From assembly GCA_009840005.1 (NCBI GenBank), contig VXOR01000024.1, positions 1 to 56,135 on the forward strand: a stretch of DNA of 56,135 nucleotides. Reading direction: 5' to 3'. The DNA comes from Gemmatimonadota bacterium. Lineage in GTDB: Bacteria > Latescibacterota > UBA2968 > UBA8231. Shown piece after piece: positions 1 through 7,255 of this stretch (the first letter of the stretch is position 1; every line of letters begins with the position of its first letter). The notes beneath the pieces were generated by a model. That model saw only the letters and a program-made list of their open reading frames with translations. It did no database searches and was not told the origin of the DNA. Position numbers and translations under genes: made by a program.

Positions 1-61
1 GCAAACCTAAATTTAGCCAAAAAGGATGCCCTCACCTTAAACCGAACTCACGTTAATTTTG

Positions 62-178
62 TTAGAAGCCGTCTCAAAATTCTAAGTGCGCTCCGCTCAA
101 CCTCATTTCACATCTGCGTTCATCTGTGGATACCTTGCCGTCGGGCGATAGCTGATAGGGGTTTTGAGCCGCTTCTTA
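62..178. repeat. Dispersed CAGATG repeat, copy 1, with imperfect terminal inverted repeats
   Basis: Read on the minus strand, this stretch starts with AAGAAGCGGCTCAAAA, passes through GCTATCGC and ends in TATCCACAGATGAACGCAGATG. The same order of blocks occurs at 32826-32892. The plus-strand left end (TTAGAAGCCGTCTCAAAA, from about 62) is an imperfect inverted copy of the right end, so the unit looks like a small fold-back element. It lies just past the stop codon of the 176-1984 gene. No coding capacity is seen. That it is mobile is inference from the repeat structure. Confidence 0.5.
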
Positions 179-1984
179 GCGATATGGAATCCGCTCGCCG
201 TGCCAAGGCAGGCGAAAGCTGGGCTGCTGGCTGTAACGCCGCATGGCGAGCGACAATTCGATTTGGCTGGCCGGAGCCAATTCAACTCGAAAATAAGTGC
301 CATCCACGTCGAGTACCTCATCGCCAGCTTGCACCCGGCCAAAGCAGTGCTCGCCAAAGCTGCCAGCGCCGATGATTACGTGTCGGGTGCGGCTCGTGCT
401 CAAGTTGACCAACGTCAGCTCCGCACTGTCAGCGCTGAGGCTAGTCACCAAGGCGGCAACGTCCGAGGGCAAACCCGGTCGCTGCTGCTTGCCGTCGAAA
501 TAGCGCACCCGCCCTTGCGCCAACCCTCCCCAGTAGATGGTCTGCGGTGCGCTGGTCGTTAGCTGCACTAAGGCTTCGGTGACCACCGGGTTGACCTGTT
601 GCCACCAGTGTACGTCGAGTTGGGTCAGATCCTGCTCGTCGTCGATGACCTTGGCGATGCGGTCGCCGACCTCGCGGTAGTTGGCCTGCAAGATGCGTTC
701 GGGGTAATCTGGGGACTCGCCGGCGAGAAAGCGGGTCCAGGCGCGGTCGTCGAGCGAACGCGGCCCGCGCTGCCCTACCTGCCTCCACTCGCCTTCGGCC
801 CCTCGGCGCAGGGTTTCCAGCCGCTGCCAGTCGCGCTGCTCCATGGACGCGGCCCACAAGTGGATCGGCGCATTGGGATTGATGGGGTTGAAGTCGGTCC
901 AACCCTCGTCTGTGTACTTGTAGGGCACGAGCAGCCGCCCTCCTTCCTCGCGGCCGTGCGCGACTAGCGCATCCATGTGCATGCGGAGCAGGTCCAAGTA
1001 GCGCATCTCGCCCGTGACCAACAGCGCGGCTTCTACCGCCGCGGTGATTGAGTGGGCCATCATGTTGTGTCCATAGCGCCCGGTCCAGCCATACAGCCCG
1101 CCCCACCACTGCCCTTGGCGCATCTCGCCGACGATGCCGTTGGGGCCGATGTTGTCCGGGACGATGCCGCCGTTGGCTTCGGTGCGCTCTATCCAAGCTC
1201 CCACGTATTCCTCAATCCACTCCCGGTAGCGCGCTTCGCCGGTGTGGAGAAAGGCCGTTGCCACCAGCGCCACGACGCCTAAGTTGACGGTCACGTCGCC
1301 CTGCATGACCACTTGGTCGAATTGCTCCTCAACGCGGCGTTTGGTCTCGGGGTCCTCCCACCAGTTGGCGGGCAAATCAAAGCTCGGCCCCAACGTGGCG
1401 TGATCGTGGGTGAGGTCGTAGTAGATTTCGCCGCGCCGCATTTGCAACAGCGGCCCCTTGCTGCCGCTACAGGGCGAGCGCACGATGCGGTGCTCGGGAT
1501 CGTAGTTGGGCACGGCTGGGTCTTCGTCCAAGTAGAAGCCGGCAAAGCGCTGCGCCCGGCGGCGCGTCTCGGCGTTGGCCGGGTCGGCCATCCCCAAGTG
1601 ATAGAAGTAGATGTAGTTTTCGGCGTTGTGGAACCAGTCGTCGTCGTTGATAAACTCGCGGGTGACGCGGCCGTAGTCGTGCTCTAGCTGCCGAGTAATG
1701 GCGTTCCACTCCTCTAGGGCCTTGACGCCTGTGTACTCGCTGCCGCCTAGGGCATAGTAGTGAGGCCAGTTGAAGAATGCCTCGTACAGGTCGTCGGCCC
1801 AGACCCCGTCGCCGGGGTATCCTTCCATCCATATCAGACTGCCGCCGGGGCGGGTGTACTTTTCGAGGAAAATCGGTGCCGCCTCGTCGATCGCGTCGAT
1901 CAGTCGCCGCTCCAAGACCGCCCATAGTGGCGGCGCAGTGCGGGTTTGGCTCGTTAGCGTTTTCACGGTTGCGTCCTCATTCAT
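176..1984 (-). CDS. Large uncharacterised protein, probable alpha/alpha-toroid fold
   Basis: This encodes about 602 residues with no signal peptide. I cannot assign a reaction. The chain is rich in Trp, Tyr and His and looks like repeated helical hairpins, as in six-hairpin glycosidase or epimerase-like toroids. Conspicuous aromatic and acidic clusters are WMEGYPGDGVWADDLYEAFF near residue 55 and WWGGLYGWTGRYGHNMM near 300. The last 110 residues look like a beta-rich cap. Upstream in-frame codons would add 40 residues, but those overlap the probable promoter region of the divergent toxin-antitoxin pair, so the ATG at 1984 (MNEDAT) is preferred. The fold assignment is inference from the residue pattern; a carbohydrate-active role fits the neighbourhood but is unproved. 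Confidence 0.6.
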   Translation of the reverse strand: MNEDATVKTLTSQTRTAPPLWAVLERRLIDAIDEAAPIFLEKYTRPGGSLIWMEGYPGDGVWADDLYEAFFNWPHYYALGGSEYTGVKALEEWNAITRQLEHDYGRVTREFINDDDWFHNAENYIYFYHLGMADPANAETRRRAQRFAGFYLDEDPAVPNYDPEHRIVRSPCSGSKGPLLQMRRGEIYYDLTHDHATLGPSFDLPANWWEDPETKRRVEEQFDQVVMQGDVTVNLGVVALVATAFLHTGEARYREWIEEYVGAWIERTEANGGIVPDNIGPNGIVGEMRQGQWWGGLYGWTGRYGHNMMAHSITAAVEAALLVTGEMRYLDLLRMHMDALVAHGREEGGRLLVPYKYTDEGWTDFNPINPNAPIHLWAASMEQRDWQRLETLRRGAEGEWRQVGQRGPRSLDDRAWTRFLAGESPDYPERILQANYREVGDRIAKVIDDEQDLTQLDVHWWQQVNPVVTEALVQLTTSAPQTIYWGGLAQGRVRYFDGKQQRPGLPSDVAALVTSLSADSAELTLVNLSTSRTRHVIIGAGSFGEHCFGRVQAGDEVLDVDGTYFRVELAPASQIELSLAMRRYSQQPSFRLPWHGERIPYR

Positions 1985-2037
1985 ATATAGATACGCACTC
2001 AGTCGCGTCGCTGGCAAGTTTGACAGTGTGGGCGTAT

Positions 2038-2060
2038 TTTGTCGTATTTTATAAGACAAA
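2038..2060. promoter_or_regulatory. Candidate operator upstream of the Xre/RES module
   Basis: TTTGTC and GACAAA form a 6-bp inverted repeat separated by 11 AT-rich bases, 30 bases before the antitoxin ATG. A TTGACA hexamer at 2020-2025 could serve as a -35 box, though no good -10 lies at 17 bp. Antitoxins of this family repress their own promoters through their N-terminal DNA-binding half, so the dyad is a plausible site. Confidence 0.4.
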
Positions 2061-2090
2061 CGTCGCCATGTAAAGAAAGCGAGCCATGCC

Positions 2091-2528
2091 ATGACCATTG
2101 CCACGACGGCCCCTTTAGGGGAGACGGCGCAGATTCTCGGGGTGCGCTATAGGCTGCACAATGGCTTCGACCTAATTGAAATGAGCAATCGAGGCATTGC
2201 GCGGTCGGAGTTGATAAAACTAGCGGAATACCTCGCTATATCGCCGGGACAGCTCATTCGCCTGCTGCCCATTAGCGAACGCACGGTGCAGCGACACGGT
2301 GCCGCCAAACCATTCAGTCGGGCCGTCTCCGAGCAGGTTATCCAGATCGCCAGCGTTGCTGCCAGAGGGGTAGCAGTCTTTGAGGACCGCGATCATTTCC
2401 TGTATTGGCTCAAACAACCCTGCGTGGCATTGGGCAATAAAGTGCCGCTCGAGTTGCTCAACTCGCGTTTCGGCGCAGATATCGTTTTGGATGAGCTGGG
2501 TCGGATAGAGCACGGGGTATTCGCCTGA
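2091..2528 (+). CDS. Xre/MbcA/ParS-type antitoxin of a RES toxin
   Basis: This 145-residue protein has the two-part plan of Xre-type antitoxins. A helical N-terminal DNA-binding half includes the ISPGQLIRLLPISERTVQRH segment around residues 50-70. A C-terminal half contains FEDRDHFLYWLKQPCVALGN and the GADIVLDELGRIEHG ending that is diagnostic of MbcA/ParS toxin-binding domains. Its stop overlaps the start of the RES gene by one base (TGATG), so the two are translated together. The antitoxin should neutralise the RES enzyme and repress the operon; this follows from family knowledge. Confidence 0.88.
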   Translation: MTIATTAPLGETAQILGVRYRLHNGFDLIEMSNRGIARSELIKLAEYLAISPGQLIRLLPISERTVQRHGAAKPFSRAVSEQVIQIASVAARGVAVFEDRDHFLYWLKQPCVALGNKVPLELLNSRFGADIVLDELGRIEHGVFA

Positions 2529-2986
2529 TGCGGCTTTTCCGCATCGCCAAGACCCGCTACATAAACGATCTATCGGGAGCCGGTGCCCGCACCAATGGCG
2601 GTCGGTGGAATCGCGTTGGGGTGGGTTTGCTTTACACCTCGCCTAGTCGAGCATTGGCCACGGTGGAATACCTAGTGCATGTGCCATTGGCGCGGGTACC
2701 GAAAAATCTGAGCATCGCGACTATTGCAGTGCCCGATGATGCGCCAGCAGAGACTATTACCGAGGAGATGTTGCCAAACAACTGGCGACGACATCCGGCC
2801 CCTGTCGAGCTAGAGGAGATTGGCACCTGTTGGATTGAGGAAAGGCGGTCGTTGTTGCTGCGCGTACCCTCAGCAGTAGTCAAAGGCGACTACAATGTGC
2901 TGGTTAATCCAGCGCATTCAGAGATGCAAGGTGTAGAAATCGCGGCGGTTGAACCGTATCTGCTTGACGAGCGGCTGGTGCGATAG
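2528..2986 (+). CDS. RES-domain toxin (NAD-targeting)
   Basis: The 152-residue product is a complete RES domain. The residues that name the family are visible: Arg26 in GGRWNRVG, Glu47 in ATVEYLVH and Ser115 in LRVPSAVV, followed by the usual VLVNPAH segment. Characterised RES toxins degrade NAD+ or modify a metabolic enzyme with ADP-ribose, which stops growth until the antitoxin binds. The ATG overlaps the antitoxin stop, the standard gene order for this type II system. Nothing looks truncated, so the module is probably functional. Confidence 0.9.
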   Translation: MRLFRIAKTRYINDLSGAGARTNGGRWNRVGVGLLYTSPSRALATVEYLVHVPLARVPKNLSIATIAVPDDAPAETITEEMLPNNWRRHPAPVELEEIGTCWIEERRSLLLRVPSAVVKGDYNVLVNPAHSEMQGVEIAAVEPYLLDERLVR

Positions 2987-3091
2987 CCGCGAAATCAACT
3001 AGAATTACATCGTAGGTACGCGGTTCACAACTTCTACACAAGTAGACTTCTTCAAGGCATTCGGGGTTATCCTCTAATCAGGAACATATAT

Positions 3092-4786
3092 TTAGCAGTT
3101 TTTCATAATAAATTCGATAATTTTTTCTTTTCTTTTTTGTATGATTTCCTTGGTCCACACCTTATCGGGAGCTAAAGTCCTAATCTCCCTTTGTTGTTCA
3201 TTATTAGTATATGTTCTAAGCTTTTCGGTGAACGGAATATTCCCCACTGCGCAATTGTGAGATTTTGACAGCAGTAGATAATTACCGAGGCAATTAAGGT
3301 ATTGATTATTAAACTCTTCATCGTAATCGTCATAACCATGTGAGTTTTGCTCGGGTTCTGTGGTTGGAGCAATATGTTCCAGTTCAGGGCTTTCTATGTG
3401 CTCAAAGCGAGAAGGGGAATAGCCTGCTTCACCCTTATCTTTAAGATGATTTTCATATTTCCATAGCAGATATTTTGCAACCGTGTGATCTATCCCTCCT
3501 TGGAGCGATTTTTCTAGTTTTTCATCATTCCAATAAGCCCACCACCACTCCGATTCCGATATTGTTTTTAGCTCTTCTATTCGAGTTACTATAGGACAAA
3601 TATTTTTGTTTTTTTCGTGGAAGTCCTGGAACACATCATTAATTCTTGATCTTATATCAGCGCGGGTTGCAATCAGACGATGACGGAGTACCAGATTTTC
3701 CATCGATGAGCATAGAGTTCCTATCTCATCGATTGGCAGGCCATATCTATATGACTTTATGACAAATGGAAGTGCAATGGCGATACCTCCAAGTGTTATC
3801 AAGGAATGTATTGAAAAATACTCGCTCTCATCTTTGCAAAAGAAACAAGATAGATGATCAAAACTCATCTCAAGAGACATTGTAAAAGACTTAATGAAAT
3901 CAATTCGCGTTTCTTCAGATAATTCTTTATTTATTTTATCCAGAGCATTAGTCTCCGGTTCCCAAAGTGAGTTAAAATGCACTCTCAGGGTATAAAGTAG
4001 GATATCATCTTCACTAATACGATATTCAATTTTAGATATTGATTTATAAATTTTTTCAAAACGCTTCTTAATCTCATATACAAGTACCTTTTTACCATTA
4101 CCGCCATACAGATGCACGTTGTGCATAAATTGAGCTTTTACAATTTCCAGATTAGAGGGATGCTTTCCCCTATTATTCTGGAATATAAACATCTGAATTG
4201 CTTCCGATTCGTTCTGAACCAGATGAGTTGTGCACGCTGATTCGCTGACTATGGAGAGCATTTTCGTCAGATAATCTCCATCTTTATCCGATAGTCGTTG
4301 CTTGAAAAAATCAAAAGCCTTAACAATGCGGCGCGCAGACTCTGTCTCAAGGCCATGATGATCGGATCTACTTTGTTCAATCACATAGTCTTTGAATAGT
4401 TGATCATCATAATCTACCGTCATAAAGCGTCTTACACTGCCCCGTCTAACCATATCCTCAAAACGGAATTCTTCATCCTCTGTTAAGCCTCTTGTCTCTT
4501 TCAATCTTGCGAAAAGCGCCGACAAAAAGATGACAATGGTTGTAAGGCGCTGTTGGCCATCGATCACATAAAACTTTTGGTTCCTCTCCTCAAAAAGGAA
4601 GTGGCCAAAATAATACGAACTCTTTGGATTGTTACAATATTCCTCAAGATCTGACAGAAACACATTGGTCTGATTGTCCCTATCTGTCTCCTCAAAGGAA
4701 GTATCCCATGAGTACGCACGTTGATAGGGTGGCACAACTATTTCGTTGCCAGCCATCATTCTTCTAATCGTTGTTGATGCTTCCAT
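3092..4786 (-). CDS. GmrSD-like DUF262/DUF1524 restriction-type protein
   Basis: This 564-residue protein joins an N-terminal DUF262 domain to a C-terminal DUF1524 nuclease-like domain. The DUF262 ParB-like motifs are VPPYQRAYSW at 18-27 and VIDGQQRLTT around 74-83. The C-terminus carries LEHIAPT near residue 470 followed by NCLGNYLLLSKSHNCAVGN and FTEKLRTY, the His-Asn pattern of the HNH-like DUF1524. In GmrSD the first half couples nucleotide hydrolysis to cleavage of modified phage DNA by the second. The start has a good AAGGAG site. The gene is clearly more AT-rich than its neighbours, with AAA, ATT and TTA codons common, which suggests recent acquisition. Specificity cannot be read from sequence. 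Confidence 0.88.
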   Translation of the reverse strand: MEASTTIRRMMAGNEIVVPPYQRAYSWDTSFEETDRDNQTNVFLSDLEEYCNNPKSSYYFGHFLFEERNQKFYVIDGQQRLTTIVIFLSALFARLKETRGLTEDEEFRFEDMVRRGSVRRFMTVDYDDQLFKDYVIEQSRSDHHGLETESARRIVKAFDFFKQRLSDKDGDYLTKMLSIVSESACTTHLVQNESEAIQMFIFQNNRGKHPSNLEIVKAQFMHNVHLYGGNGKKVLVYEIKKRFEKIYKSISKIEYRISEDDILLYTLRVHFNSLWEPETNALDKINKELSEETRIDFIKSFTMSLEMSFDHLSCFFCKDESEYFSIHSLITLGGIAIALPFVIKSYRYGLPIDEIGTLCSSMENLVLRHRLIATRADIRSRINDVFQDFHEKNKNICPIVTRIEELKTISESEWWWAYWNDEKLEKSLQGGIDHTVAKYLLWKYENHLKDKGEAGYSPSRFEHIESPELEHIAPTTEPEQNSHGYDDYDEEFNNQYLNCLGNYLLLSKSHNCAVGNIPFTEKLRTYTNNEQQREIRTLAPDKVWTKEIIQKRKEKIIEFIMKNC

Positions 4787-4937
4787 AACTTAGGCTCCTT
4801 TAGTCGCTGTACTTGTGGCATAACCTCTCCACATTCCGTATCAAAATCACTCAGCTCTATGTCCCCCAGTAGGCGATTTTGCTCTTTTCATCCGATGTCG
4901 CCTTCTATGTTATTTGCGGTCTTGTCCTCTTGCCATT

Positions 4938-5096
4938 TTAGTCAGCGTGTGACTTGAGGCGGCAGAAGATGTACGCCGTTGGAATTGCAATCAGCAGAAT
5001 GAATCCTAGGCGGCAGAAGATGTAAGCCGGAACTATAATCAGCAGGACGAGTACCGAGATGATGTCGAAGAGGCGTCTTATCTCTGGAGATAGCAC
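4938..5096 (-). CDS. Predicted 52-residue membrane protein with internal duplication
   Basis: A short minus-strand frame begins with GTG at 5096 and ends at TAA. It encodes a basic N-terminus (LSPEIRRLFD) followed by two hydrophobic repeats, LLIIVPAYIFCRL and LLIAIPTAYIFCRL, and ends KSHAD. Each repeat could form one short membrane helix, giving a hairpin. The repeats come from a 51-bp in-frame duplication. An AAGAGA sequence lies about nine bases before the GTG. It sits between tRNA-Leu and the GmrSD-like gene on the same strand. It is not recognisably similar to anything I know; both the start and its expression are uncertain. Confidence 0.4.
   Translation of the reverse strand: MLSPEIRRLFDIISVLVLLIIVPAYIFCRLGFILLIAIPTAYIFCRLKSHAD
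4958..5059. repeat. 51-bp imperfect tandem duplication
   Basis: GGCGGCAGAAGATGTA occurs at 4958 and again at 5009, and the following AATCAGCAG segments line up at the same spacing. The period is 51 bp, exactly 17 codons, so the duplication preserves the frame of the small membrane protein read on the minus strand. Confidence 0.75.
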
Positions 5097-5136
5097 GTCA
5101 GTTTATCTCTTTTTAGATTGCAACGGTTAATAAAAA

Positions 5137-5223
5137 TGGTGCCGGAGGTGGGACTCGAACCCACACACCCTTGCGGATACAGGATTTTGAATCCAGCGCG
5201 TCTACCAATTCCGCCACTCCGGC
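5137..5223 (-). tRNA. tRNA-Leu (anticodon CAA)
   Basis: The 87-base gene has a perfect seven-pair acceptor stem GCCGGAG/CTCCGGC and a D-arm with GGTAGA. The anticodon loop TTCAAAA gives CAA, reading UUG. The long class II variable arm has an ATCC/GGGT stem with a GCAA loop, and the T-arm is GTGGG-TTCGAGT-CCCAC. The CCA end is encoded. The anticodon stem CTGGA/TCCTG holds a T-T mismatch at the 28-42 pair; the partner strand would fit a more usual CAGGA. It lies 7 bases downstream of the FloA operon's last gene on the same strand. Confidence 0.95.
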
Positions 5224-5230
5224 TATACCA

Positions 5231-5731
5231 TTACCACTCCTCTCGTTCGCTCTTCGGCTTGCCGAGGATCTCCATATAGACGATCGCGTCGCGCGCCGTC
5301 TGAGGAGTGAGGAACCAATGGTTCCGGGTGCGACGAGGCCGCTGCTTCTCGCCTGACTCCTGAGGCTTAGTCTCCGTCAGCCGCTCCATGGCCAGCTTCT
5401 CGGCCGCCACGGCGCGCTGCTCGGCTTCTAGTGCCTGCCGTTCGGCCTCTAGAGCCTCCTGCTGAGCCTCCCGCTCAGCCTCGGCCGGATCGACCTCGGC
5501 GAGAACCGGCTCCTCAAAAGGATCGCCGTCAAAAGGCCACCCAAAGGACGGTTCTTCTTCCTTCTTCTCCTCGACGACAACGGGCGCAGCCGGATTGATG
5601 TCGGCGTGCTGCTGTTCGATCTCGGCGTGCTGCTGTTGGGTCTCTTCAAGCCGTTTGCGGCGCTTGCGACGCTCCATCAGCGCCGAAAATATGCTGAACA
5701 GTATGGCGAGGGCAAAGAGTAGGAGTTCCAT
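5231..5731 (-). CDS. Small membrane-anchored coiled-coil protein of the FloA operon
   Basis: The 166-residue product has one N-terminal membrane helix (MELLLFALAILFSIFSALM), a basic ERRKRRKR stop-transfer segment, and Gln/Glu/Ala-rich coiled coil around residues 30-45 and 80-120. A short conserved-looking C-terminus is NHWFLTPQTARDAIVYMEIL. I know no named family. Its ATG lies three bases after the FloA stop, so it is the fourth gene of the NfeD-FloA operon and may act as a cytoplasmic-facing partner of the flotillin assembly. That role is inference from position. tRNA-Leu follows immediately. Confidence 0.7.
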   Translation of the reverse strand: MELLLFALAILFSIFSALMERRKRRKRLEETQQQHAEIEQQHADINPAAPVVVEEKKEEEPSFGWPFDGDPFEEPVLAEVDPAEAEREAQQEALEAERQALEAEQRAVAAEKLAMERLTETKPQESGEKQRPRRTRNHWFLTPQTARDAIVYMEILGKPKSEREEW

Positions 5732-5734
5732 AGA

Positions 5735-6721
5735 CTAGTTGTCGCGGTTATTGCGATCCTCGCCGCTTTCGGAGATCGAGTCGCGCATATCCGTGTCAGC
5801 CTGGATGTTGCGCATGCGGTAGTAGTCCATGATGCCCAGGTTGCCCTCGCGGAAGGCCTCGGCCATTGCGCGCGGCACTTCGGCTTCGGCTTCCTTGACT
5901 CGCGATTCCATTTCCACGACTTGGGCCGTCATTTCCTGCTCGCGTGCCTGGGCCATGGCCCGGCGCTCTTCGGCCTTAGCTTGGGCGATTTTGAGATCGG
6001 CATCCGCCTGATCGGTCTGCAACTTAGCGCCGATATTCTCGCCCACATCGACATCGGCGATGTCAATTGAGAGAATCTCAAAAGCCGTCTCCGAGTCGAG
6101 GCCCTTTTCCAGCACCCGTCGGGAGATCAGATCGGGATTTTCGAGTACCTCTTTGTGCGTCGAGGCCGAGCCGATGGTGGTAACGATCCCTTCGCCGACC
6201 CGGGCGATGATCGTCTCCTCGCCGGCACCGCCGACCAAGCGGTCGATATTGGCGCGCACGGTCACTCGGCAGGTGGCTTTGACCTGAATGCCGTCTTTGG
6301 CAATCGCCGCAATCAGGGGCGTGTTGATTACCTTGGGATTAACGCTGACTTTGACCGCGTCGAGCACGTCGCGGCCAGCCAAGTCGATGCTGGCGGCGCG
6401 CTCGAAGGTCAGCTCGATGTTGGCCTTGTCGGCCGAGATCAGGGCTAAAATCACCGCGTTGACGTTGCCGCCGGCCAAGTAGTGAGCTTCCATGCTCTCC
6501 AAGCCAACATCGAGCCCCGCCTTAGCGGCGCTGATTTTGGGACCGACAATCTGTCGGGGCGGCACCTTGCGCAGTCGCATACCCACCAAATCCTTGAAAA
6601 TCGCCACCCTGACTCCGGCGAAATAGGCCGAAATCCACAGCCCCACCGGAATGAAATAGGTGAAGAGCGACAAAAAAATGATGATGCCAAAAAGCACCAA
6701 GACCAAAAACAGGACTTCCAT
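5735..6721 (-). CDS. floA: Flotillin-like protein FloA
   Basis: This 328-residue protein matches the FloA (YqfA) family in length and order. A hydrophobic N-terminal hairpin (residues 1-35) is followed by a long PHB/SPFH-like beta-rich domain with [19 protein letters not shown] and [20 protein letters not shown]. Next comes the charged, Ala/Glu-rich coiled coil ([18 protein letters not shown]) and the [22 protein letters not shown] tail typical of the family. FloA proteins scaffold functional membrane microdomains and affect membrane fluidity and protease or secretion complexes. An AAGGAG site precedes the ATG. It is cotranscribed with two NfeD genes upstream, the known genetic context for flotillin-like proteins. 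Confidence 0.93.
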   Translation of the reverse strand: MEVLFLVLVLFGIIIFLSLFTYFIPVGLWISAYFAGVRVAIFKDLVGMRLRKVPPRQIVGPKISAAKAGLDVGLESMEAHYLAGGNVNAVILALISADKANIELTFERAASIDLAGRDVLDAVKVSVNPKVINTPLIAAIAKDGIQVKATCRVTVRANIDRLVGGAGEETIIARVGEGIVTTIGSASTHKEVLENPDLISRRVLEKGLDSETAFEILSIDIADVDVGENIGAKLQTDQADADLKIAQAKAEERRAMAQAREQEMTAQVVEMESRVKEAEAEVPRAMAEAFREGNLGIMDYYRMRNIQADTDMRDSISESGEDRNNRDN

Positions 6722-6745
6722 TATTAGCTCCTTGAAAGGAGTGAA

Positions 6746-7255
6746 TTAAGACTCGGACTGGACGGACTGAACCACGACTCTGTTGCCAGCCACTTTCAAT
6801 ACCTCGACCTGCTCACCACGCTCAATATAGCCACCTTCGCTAACTACGTCGAATACCCGTTCGCCAAATTGCGCTCGCCCCGCTGGCCGCAGCGTCGTAA
6901 TTGCCTCGCCCGTCTGCCCGAGCAATGACTCGCGGCCCGGCTTGACCGAATCGTAGCCGGCCTTGCGCGTCATGCCATCGTTGAGCACCAAGCGGTTCCA
7001 AGCGCGGACCTTGAGCATCATTCTCACCAAGATGGCGGTGCCCACAAGCCCCACGCCCGCTACGACGCCAGCCGCCAAGCCGCCCATGTTCATATAGGCA
7101 TAGGCAATGCCGGCGACCGCGGTCAGCAAACCAACGATGCCGAAGATATTGAGCCCTGGGATCACGAAAATTTCCAAGAGCACCAGCACAAAGCCGAGCA
7201 CTAGCAAGGCCAGCGAATAAACCCATTCCAACATCTCCCCTCCCAGAAAGCTCAT
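6746..7255 (-). CDS. Short NfeD-family membrane protein
   Basis: The 169-residue protein lacks a protease domain. It has two hydrophobic stretches at residues 8-65 (LALLVLGFVLVLLEIFVIPG, then a Gly/Ala-rich helix) and a C-terminal OB-fold NfeD domain with LLGQTGEAITTLRPAGRAQFGERVFDV and GYIERGEQVEVLKV. Its ATG overlaps the stop of the long NfeD gene by four bases. An internal ATG at residue 8 is a possible alternative start. NfeD short forms pair with FloA in the membrane, and FloA is the next gene here. Confidence 0.88.
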   Translation of the reverse strand: MSFLGGEMLEWVYSLALLVLGFVLVLLEIFVIPGLNIFGIVGLLTAVAGIAYAYMNMGGLAAGVVAGVGLVGTAILVRMMLKVRAWNRLVLNDGMTRKAGYDSVKPGRESLLGQTGEAITTLRPAGRAQFGERVFDVVSEGGYIERGEQVEVLKVAGNRVVVQSVQSES

